DNA of 5,124 bases, from NCBI GenBank assembly GCA_018609925.1, contig JAHEOG010000168.1, positions 1-5,124 on the forward strand. Reading direction: 5' to 3'. This document shows, one piece after another, positions 1 to 4,091 of this stretch; the first letter of the stretch is position 1, and every line of letters starts with the position of its first letter. The DNA comes from Gammaproteobacteria bacterium. GTDB taxonomy: Bacteria > Pseudomonadota > Gammaproteobacteria > Thiohalorhabdales > Thiohalorhabdaceae. The position numbers and the translations under genes were made by a program. The notes beneath the pieces are model-generated. The model worked only from the letters and a program-made list of their open reading frames with translations, was not told the DNA's origin and did not search any database.

Positions 1-693
1 ACTGACCCCTACGTCGGCCAGATGCACGCGGCCATCCAGGCCCGGGCCCCGGGCGCTGCCATCATCGATCTCCATCACTATGCCCCCGCCTTTTCCCCGG
101 GTCTGGCCGGCCTGCTGCTGGAGGCCCTGTTTCCTTTCCTGGACCGGGGCACGGTGGTGGTCGGAGTAGTGGATCCCGGGGTGGGCACCGAGCGCGACAC
201 GCTGGCCGTTTCGGTGGCGGGGCTGTGGCTGGTGGGGCCCGACAACGGCCTGTTCGGCCCGCTTATCGAAGCGGAAGGGGAGGTCGCCTGTTACCGGTTG
301 GAGCCGCTCGATGAGATTGCCTCGGCCACCTTCCACGGCCGGGACCTCTTCGCCCCGGTGGGGGCCGAGCTCCTACGGGGGGATCGCCTGGTCCTTGGTG
401 AGCAGGTTCCCGATCCCGTTCGGGCAACTCCGGAGCGGGCCCAGGTGATCTACGTGGATCACTACGGCAACCTCTTTACCGGCCTGCCCGTCCCCGCTGA
501 GCCCGAGCAGCGGCGCCTTCGCATCGCCGATCGCGAGCTGGCCTTCGCCCGGACCTTCGGCGAGGTGGCCGTGGGGGAGCCGTTCTGGTATCGGAACAGC
601 CTGGACCGCGTGGAGGTGGCCGCCCGGGAGGCTTCGGCGGCCCGCATCCTGGGGGCGGACCTGGGCTCGGCATTGGCCTGGGCGGAGGCCTAA
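1..693 (+). CDS. SAM hydrolase / DUF62 family protein (S-adenosyl-L-methionine hydrolase, adenosine-forming), 5' partial
   Basis: The frame is open from base 1 and ends at TAA 691-693, giving 230 residues. It belongs to the SAM hydroxide adenosyltransferase (chlorinase/fluorinase-like, DUF62) family, whose characterised members hydrolyse SAM to adenosine and methionine in the cytoplasm. Visible family motifs, numbered from the first codon, are an N-terminal TDPYVG (from the usual TDFG..D.YVG start), VVDPGVGTERD at 56-66, PDNG at 80-83, FHGRD at 111-115 (His and Arg-Asp typical of the water-activating site), YVDHYGN at 151-157 in the C-terminal domain, and an NS..RVEVA block near 199. The first Met (base 22) lies inside the conserved N-terminal motif, so the true start is upstream of the window with only about ten residues missing. 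It is convergent with rnfA, with a 27-base gap. The family is clear; which SAM-derived reaction this copy performs is inferred from hydrolase homologues. Confidence 0.88.
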   Translation, partial: TDPYVGQMHAAIQARAPGAAIIDLHHYAPAFSPGLAGLLLEALFPFLDRGTVVVGVVDPGVGTERDTLAVSVAGLWLVGPDNGLFGPLIEAEGEVACYRLEPLDEIASATFHGRDLFAPVGAELLRGDRLVLGEQVPDPVRATPERAQVIYVDHYGNLFTGLPVPAEPEQRRLRIADRELAFARTFGEVAVGEPFWYRNSLDRVEVAAREASAARILGADLGSALAWAEA

Positions 694-720
694 CGGATTC
701 GCTTCCTCCGGGCGCGAATT
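694..720. terminator. Candidate bidirectional hairpin between convergent genes
   Basis: The 27-base gap between two convergent stop codons holds an inverted repeat, ATTCGC at 697-702 and GCGAAT at 714-719, with an 11-base loop. The + copy is followed by TTT only. Its position suits a shared terminator, but the stem is short and neither strand has a proper U-tract. Confidence 0.3.
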
Positions 721-1372
721 TCAGGGGCTCTGGGTGCGCAGCGAGCGCTCCCCGGTTTTCGGACCTGGCGGGGGTTTCCGCCCCGCAATCCGGCTGTCAA
801 TCGCGTTGCGCAGTGCCATCAGCAAGCCCAGCGACATGAGTCCGGCAGTGATCAGCGCGATGGGTATCCCCCGGAAGGGGCTCGGGACGTCGGCCAGATC
901 GATGCGCTCACGGAGCCCCGAGAACAGGACCAGCACCAAGGCGAAGCCGGCGGCCGCGCCACCCCGTAGACGGCGCTCTCCAGGAAGGTATGGCCCTGGC
1001 GCTGATTGAGCAGGGCGACCCCAGCACGGCGCAGTTGCTCGTGATCAGGGGTAGGAAGATGCCCAGCACCTGGTGCCGCAGGGGGGCGATGCGCCGCATC
1101 GCCATCTCCACGAGCTGAACCAGGGCGGCGATCAACAGGATGAAGGCCAGGGTCCGCAGGTAGCCCAGGCCCAACGGCTCCAGCAGCAGATGCTCGATGG
1201 TCCAGCAGGCCATCGCCGCCAGGGTCAGGACGAAGGCCGTGGCCAGGCCCATGCCGACGGCCGTGTCCAGGCGCTGGTAAGTGCCCATGAACGGGCACAG
1301 CCCCAGGAAATTGACCAGCACGAAGTTGTTGACCAGGACCGCACTGACCAGGATCGCCAGGTAGTGGCTCAT
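721..1372 (-). pseudogene. rnfA: RnfA/RsxA, membrane subunit of the Rnf electron-transport complex, interrupted by two frameshifts
   Basis: RnfA is a six-helix inner-membrane subunit of the Rnf/Rsx complex, which couples electron transfer between ferredoxin-type carriers and NAD(H) to ion movement; in E. coli the Rsx complex also reduces SoxR. The ATG at 1372 has AAGGGA at 1388-1383, ten bases upstream, and opens with MSHYLAILVSAVLVNN. VNNFVLV, FLGLCPFMG (Cys26), MGLATAF, YLRTLAFIL and LPLITSNCAVLG (Cys114) are all present; the two Cys are the conserved Fe-S ligands of the RnfA/RnfE pair. After Gly118 the frame breaks: VALLNQRQGHTFLESAVYGV continues in a second frame, then LVLVLFSGLRERIDLADVPS through ALITAGLMSLG in a third. 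One base seems missing near 1019-1022 and another near 959-962, both in C runs of the + strand. Adding both back gives about 217 residues against about 193 in E. coli, with a basic, Pro-rich tail. No rnfB-E follows; the next gene downstream is convergent. Sequencing error and real decay cannot be separated here. Confidence 0.85.
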
Positions 1373-1563
1373 GGCCGGATCGTCCCTTGGCACCCGCTCG
1401 GCACCCCTCTGGGGAGCCGGCGTGACGGGTGTGGCCGTTTTCTGAACGGGTTAGAGATAGTATCATAAAAAAACTATCCCCCCAGCGGCCCGGTTCCCCG
1501 CCGATCCCTCCAGGGAGCGGCCGTGGGCCCCGGGCTTCCCTGCAAGCCAAGGAGTGCTAGGCC
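1373..1563. promoter_or_regulatory. Divergent rnfA/apbC intergenic region with AT-rich dyad
   Basis: This 191-base spacer separates the two divergent starts and must hold promoters for both directions. Most of it is GC-rich, but 1452-1478 is a sharp AT-rich island. It contains the inverted repeat GATAGT (1456-1461) and ACTATC (1473-1478), with an overlapping GATAGTATC palindrome at 1456-1464. On the - strand TATGAT (1467-1462) is a good -10 match toward rnfA, though no clear -35 lies 16-18 bases upstream. On the + strand TATCAT (1461-1466) is a weaker -10 candidate for apbC. The overlap of dyad and -10-like sequence would suit an operator, but no regulator can be named. Confidence 0.4.
1549..1554 (+). 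promoter_or_regulatory. Ribosome binding site of apbC
   Basis: AAGGAG lies nine bases before the ATG at 1564. It fixes the start of apbC at a Met that begins just ahead of the MIP18-like domain. Confidence 0.75.
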
Positions 1564-2655
1564 ATGGCGGAAGCGACAGAGGAGGCCGTTCGCGAGGCAC
1601 TGGCGGGCGTCGAGGATCCCGACTTCGGGGCCGACGTGGTTACGCTGGGCTTCATCCACGACCTCTCCGTGAATAATGGCCAGGTGCGGTTCACCTTCGG
1701 CCCGGACACCCCGCTTTGCCCCTCCCGCGAAGCGGTGGCCGAGCGCTGTCGAGAGGCCGCCACCGGGGTCGACGGGGTCACCGAGGTGGAAATGCACGCC
1801 GAGGCCCGGATCCAGGCCCACCAGGTCCAGCAGGGCGTCCAGCTCATGGAGGGGGTCAAGAACGTCGTCGCCGTCGCTTCCGGCAAGGGCGGGGTGGGCA
1901 AGTCCACTGTCGCCGTGAACTTGGCCCTGGGACTGGCCCGCTGCGGGGCCGAGGTGGGCATACTCGACGCCGACATCTACGGGCCCTCCATCCCCCGCAT
2001 GCTGGGGATCTCCGGCAAGCCGAGCTCCCAGGACGGCAAGACACTGGAGCCCAAGGAGGCCTTCGGGGTCCGGGCCATGTCCATCGGTTTCTTGATCGAC
2101 GAGGAGACCCCCATGGTCTGGCGTGGCCCCATGGTCATCCAGGCCCTGGAGCAGCTCCTCGGGGATACCAACTGGGGCGAGCTGGACTACCTGATCGTCG
2201 ACATGCCGCCGGGAACCGGTGACACCCAGCTCACCCTGTCCCAGAAGGTTCCGCTCACCGGATCGGTGGTGGTATCGACGCCCCAGGAAATCGCGTTGCT
2301 GGACGCCCGGCGCGGCTACCAGATGTTCCAGAAGGTGGGGGTACCCACCCTGGGCATCGTGGAGAACATGGCGCACTTCATATGTCCCGAGTGCGGCCAC
2401 GAGACGGGTGTCTTCTCGGAGGGTGGAGGCGAGAAGTTCGCCGCCGACTACGACGTGCCCCTGCTGGGCTCGATCCCCCTCGACCCCAGCATCCGGGAGC
2501 AGTCCGATAGCGGCCATCCCACCGTTGTGGCTGATCCGGACTCCCGCCAGGCCGAGACCTACCTGGCCGTTGCCAGCGCCATGACGGTGGAGATCGCCAA
2601 GCGCGGCCAGGACCAGAGCCAGCAGTTCCCCAACATCTCCATCCAGGCCGACTAG
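1564..2655 (+). CDS. apbC: Iron-sulfur cluster carrier protein ApbC/Mrp (P-loop ATPase)
   Basis: This is a complete 363-residue member of the Mrp/NBP35 family of the ParA/MinD-like P-loop ATPases, cytoplasmic dimers that bind a [4Fe-4S] cluster and pass it to apoproteins. Residues 1-85 form the MIP18/DUF59 domain (EDPDFGADVVTLGFIHDL, with the PLCPS Cys at 52). The ATPase domain follows, with deviant Walker A GKGGVGKST at 107-115, ILDADIYGPSIP at 133-144, and the Walker B region LIVDMPPGTGD at 210-220. The CPEC pair (Cys274, Cys277) supplies the bridging cluster ligands at the dimer interface, followed by the family pattern CGHETGVFSEGGGEKFA. Length and motifs match intact proteobacterial ApbC. 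The start has a strong AAGGAG. It is divergent from rnfA and lies 142 bases upstream of dcd on the same strand, a neighbourhood seen in other gammaproteobacteria, often with metG, which is absent here. Confidence 0.96.
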   Translation: MAEATEEAVREALAGVEDPDFGADVVTLGFIHDLSVNNGQVRFTFGPDTPLCPSREAVAERCREAATGVDGVTEVEMHAEARIQAHQVQQGVQLMEGVKNVVAVASGKGGVGKSTVAVNLALGLARCGAEVGILDADIYGPSIPRMLGISGKPSSQDGKTLEPKEAFGVRAMSIGFLIDEETPMVWRGPMVIQALEQLLGDTNWGELDYLIVDMPPGTGDTQLTLSQKVPLTGSVVVSTPQEIALLDARRGYQMFQKVGVPTLGIVENMAHFICPECGHETGVFSEGGGEKFAADYDVPLLGSIPLDPSIREQSDSGHPTVVADPDSRQAETYLAVASAMTVEIAKRGQDQSQQFPNISIQAD

Positions 2656-2680
2656 GGTCCGCCGAAAACCCGTCCGGCAA

Positions 2681-2716
2681 CTGCCGCCCCGGCTCCCTGA
2701 AGGAGCCAGGGGGCAG
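2681..2716. terminator. Strong imperfect hairpin downstream of apbC
   Basis: Left arm 2681-2696 and right arm 2702-2716 pair through CTGCC/GGCAG at the base, CCC/GGG in the middle and GGCTCC/GGAGCC at the top, with one bulged G (2686), one C-A mismatch and a five-base loop. About 14 pairs form. There is no U-tract on either strand, so it may be a weak or factor-assisted terminator, a processing or stability element, or part of the dcd leader. A smaller GGGC-CTTC-GCCC hairpin follows at 2718-2729. Confidence 0.4.
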
Positions 2717-2732
2717 CGGGCCTTCGCCCTGC

Positions 2733-2738
2733 TAGAAT
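2733..2738 (+). promoter_or_regulatory. Candidate -10 element for dcd
   Basis: TAGAAT matches the sigma-70 -10 consensus at five of six positions and sits about 60 bases before the dcd start. No convincing -35 is found at the right spacing. A short perfect inverted repeat, CCGGCCG (2743-2749) and CGGCCGG (2753-2759) with a GCA loop, would lie at or just after the transcription start. Confidence 0.3.
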
Positions 2739-2797
2739 GGCTCCGGCCGGCACGGCCGGTGCTGTTTCCGATCCCCCACCGCAAGGGCGAGGGCGCC

Positions 2798-3367
2798 ATG
2801 GCGATCAAATCCGACCGCTGGATCCGCCGTCAGGCTACCGAGCACGGGATGATCGAGCCGTTCGTGGATGGCCAGGTGAAGGAGGACGAGGCCGGGGGGA
2901 AGCTGATCTCCTACGGATTGTCCAGCTACGGCTACGATATCCGCGTCGCCGACGAGTTCAAGGTCTTCACCAATGTCCGCAACGCGTTGGTGGATCCCAA
3001 GGCCTTCAGCGAGGACAGCTTCGTCGATCTCCAGGGCGAGTACTGCGTCATTCCTCCCAACAGTTTCGCCCTGGCGCGGACCCTGGAGTACTTCCGCATC
3101 CCGCGCGATGTCCTCACCGTCTGCATCGGCAAGTCCACCTACGCCCGCTGCGGCATCATCGTTAACGTGACCCCCCTGGAACCGGAGTGGGAGGGCCACA
3201 TCACCCTGGAGTTCTCCAACACCACCCCCCTACCGGCGAAGATCTACGCCAACGAGGGAGTGGCCCAAGTCCTGTTCCTGGAATCGGACGAGCCCTGCGA
3301 GACCTCCTACGCCGATCGCGCCGGGAAGTACATGGGGCAGGCCGGAGTCACCCTGCCCCGCTCCTGA
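2798..3367 (+). CDS. dcd: dCTP deaminase
   Basis: Dcd deaminates dCTP to dUTP, supplying the dUTP that Dut turns into dUMP for thymidylate synthesis. The 189-residue product starts MAIKSDRWIRR, the normal family start, at ATG 2798 with GAGGG/AAGG sequence just upstream; an in-frame ATG-like start at 2759 would add 13 residues with no family match and is rejected. Visible motifs are EHGMIEPF, ISYGLSSYGYDIR at 38-50, the deaminase segment GKSTYARCG at 111-119 (Ser and Arg of the active site), VTPLEPEWEGHITLEFSN at 124-141 with catalytic Glu138, and the C-terminal lid SYADRAGKYMGQAGVTLP. This is the variant with GKSTYARCG and the YMGQAGVTLP tail, distinct from E. coli Dcd. It is complete and intact. 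It lies tail to tail with dut. A degraded copy of its last 17 codons lies 136 bases beyond its stop. Confidence 0.96.
   Translation: MAIKSDRWIRRQATEHGMIEPFVDGQVKEDEAGGKLISYGLSSYGYDIRVADEFKVFTNVRNALVDPKAFSEDSFVDLQGEYCVIPPNSFALARTLEYFRIPRDVLTVCIGKSTYARCGIIVNVTPLEPEWEGHITLEFSNTTPLPAKIYANEGVAQVLFLESDEPCETSYADRAGKYMGQAGVTLPRS
3316..3367 (+). repeat. Direct repeat, copy 1: functional 3' end of dcd
   Basis: These 52 bases encode the last 17 codons of dcd through its TGA. They match 3504-3554 at 46 of 52 positions by hand alignment, with five substitutions and one deleted base. Identity fades upstream of the first TCGCG and stops right after TGA. Confidence 0.85.
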
Positions 3368-3441
3368 CCGGCCTTGCGGGGCTAACCGCGCGATCGGCTG
3401 TTAATTGGGAACACGCGAAGGGTCTCGAACCTATCTTGATG

Positions 3442-3459
3442 CGGGCGAAGGTTCGCCCG
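3442..3459. repeat. Eight-base-arm palindrome in the dcd/dut spacer
   Basis: CGGGCGAA and TTCGCCCG are perfect inverted arms around a GG centre. The right half can instead pair with CGAACCT at 3426-3432, so two mutually exclusive folds exist. Its role is unknown; it could be a terminator core or part of a palindromic repeat. Confidence 0.5.
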
Positions 3460-3503
3460 AGGCCCGGGCTGACGCCCTCCAGGCCCGCGCTGGCGGGCTC
3501 TAG

Positions 3504-3554
3504 TCGCGCGGGCAAGTACATGGGGAGCCCGGGGTCAACCTGCCCCGCTCCTGA
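3504..3554 (+). repeat. Direct repeat, copy 2: degenerate remnant of the dcd 3' end
   Basis: This 51-base segment is homologous to the end of dcd. It would read RAGKYMG in the same sense as copy 1, then a one-base deletion (near 3525-3526) and several substitutions break the rest. It has no start codon or upstream coding part of its own, so it is a pseudogene fragment or an att-like remnant, not a gene. Confidence 0.85.
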
Positions 3555-3583
3555 GTGGGCCTGGATCTTCCAGTCAGGGGCTC

Positions 3584-4051
3584 TCAGGTCCCGCTCGAGA
3601 TCCCCGTGGAGCCGAAGCCCCCCGCCCCCCGGGGGGAATCCTCCAGCTCCTCGCTCTCCTTCCAATGCGCCCGGCAGACCGGGGCGATCACGAGCTGGGC
3701 GATGCGATCCCCGCGCTCCAGGGTCACCCGCTGCTCGCCCAGGTTGATCAGCAGCGCCTTCACCTCGCCTCGGTAGTCGGCGTCGATGGTGCCCGGGGCG
3801 TTGAGCACCGTAATGCCATCCTTCGCGGCCAGCCCCGACCGGGGGCGGACCTGGCCCTCGTAGCCGGGGGGCAGGGCCAGCGCCAGCCCGGTGGGGACGG
3901 CCCGGCGCTCTCCGGGACCGAGCTCCAGGGCGCCGTCGATGGCCGCCAGCAGGTCCATGCCGCTGGCCTGTTCCGAGGCGTATGCGGGCAACGGCAGGTC
4001 CGCACCGTGGGCCAGGTGCAATACCGGTATCTCCAGGGGCTGCTGGGGCAT
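3584..4051 (-). CDS. dut: dUTP diphosphatase (dUTPase)
   Basis: Dut hydrolyses dUTP to dUMP and pyrophosphate as a homotrimer, keeping uracil out of DNA and feeding thymidylate synthase. The 155-residue product (E. coli has 151) carries all five trimeric dUTPase motifs: ASGMDLLA at 29-36, PRSGLA at 70-75, NAPGTIDADYRGE at 84-96 with catalytic Asp90, RGDRIAQLV at 113-121, and the P-loop-like C-terminal RGAGGFGSTG at 141-150. The ATG at 4051 is preferred because GGAGG/GAGGGA (4063-4056) sits just upstream and MPQQPLEIPVL aligns with the family start; a GTG at 4087 would add 12 unconserved residues. It lies 40 bases downstream of coaBC on the same strand, the common gammaproteobacterial coaBC-dut order, and is probably co-transcribed with it. 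Its 3' end faces dcd. Confidence 0.96.
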   Translation of the reverse strand: MPQQPLEIPVLHLAHGADLPLPAYASEQASGMDLLAAIDGALELGPGERRAVPTGLALALPPGYEGQVRPRSGLAAKDGITVLNAPGTIDADYRGEVKALLINLGEQRVTLERGDRIAQLVIAPVCRAHWKESEELEDSPRGAGGFGSTGISSGT

Positions 4052-4055
4052 GGGC

Positions 4056-4063
4056 CCTCCCTC
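4056..4063 (-). promoter_or_regulatory. Ribosome binding site of dut
   Basis: Reading on the - strand, GAGGGAGG precedes the ATG at 4051 by about four to six bases. It decides between the ATG at 4051 and the GTG at 4087, which has no comparable site. Confidence 0.6.
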
Positions 4064-4091
4064 GGGATGCGAATTGGGGGGCGGCACCGCC

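Larger units (their letters stand above)
3368..3583. other. Convergent dcd/dut intergenic region with inverted repeats and a dcd remnant
   Basis: No gene is recognised in these 216 bases. The first 136 bases (3368-3503) lie between the two copies of the dcd 3' end and do not resemble the rest of dcd. They contain a near-perfect palindrome, CGGGCGAA (3442-3449) and TTCGCCCG (3452-3459); an alternative pairing of CGAACCT (3426-3432) with AGGTTCG (3449-3455); and a hairpin GCCCGC (3483-3488) with GCGGGC (3493-3498). After the second copy comes CTGGA (3561-3565) with TCCAG (3569-3573). One or more of these could terminate dcd and dut, but none carries a U-tract. Open frames crossing this stretch have no family features. 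Confidence 0.6.

Noticed and set aside
721..731. The 11-mer TCAGGGGCTCT occurs at 721-731 and again at 3574-3584, both near gene ends
   Set aside because: A few shared 11-mers are expected by chance in a GC-biased 5 kb window, and the flanks differ.
959..1022. Programmed ribosomal frameshifting as an explanation for rnfA
   Set aside because: Two separate shifts would be needed, there is no classic slippery heptamer with a stimulatory element at either site, and RnfA is not known to use recoding.
1474..2808. A 444-codon open frame on the - strand opposite apbC
   Set aside because: It lies wholly antisense to an intact, motif-complete apbC, has low-complexity Gly/Leu/His/Asp content typical of GC-rich antisense frames, and shows no family motif.
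2732..3199. A 155-codon - strand frame opposite dcd
   Set aside because: It is antisense to an intact dcd whose motifs are complete, and it shows no recognisable domain.
3187..3747. A + strand frame of 186 codons across the dcd 3' end and spacer, including the second GKYMG
   Set aside because: It begins in the wrong frame of dcd and overlaps dut; it only picks up the duplicated dcd fragment and has no gene-like start or conservation.
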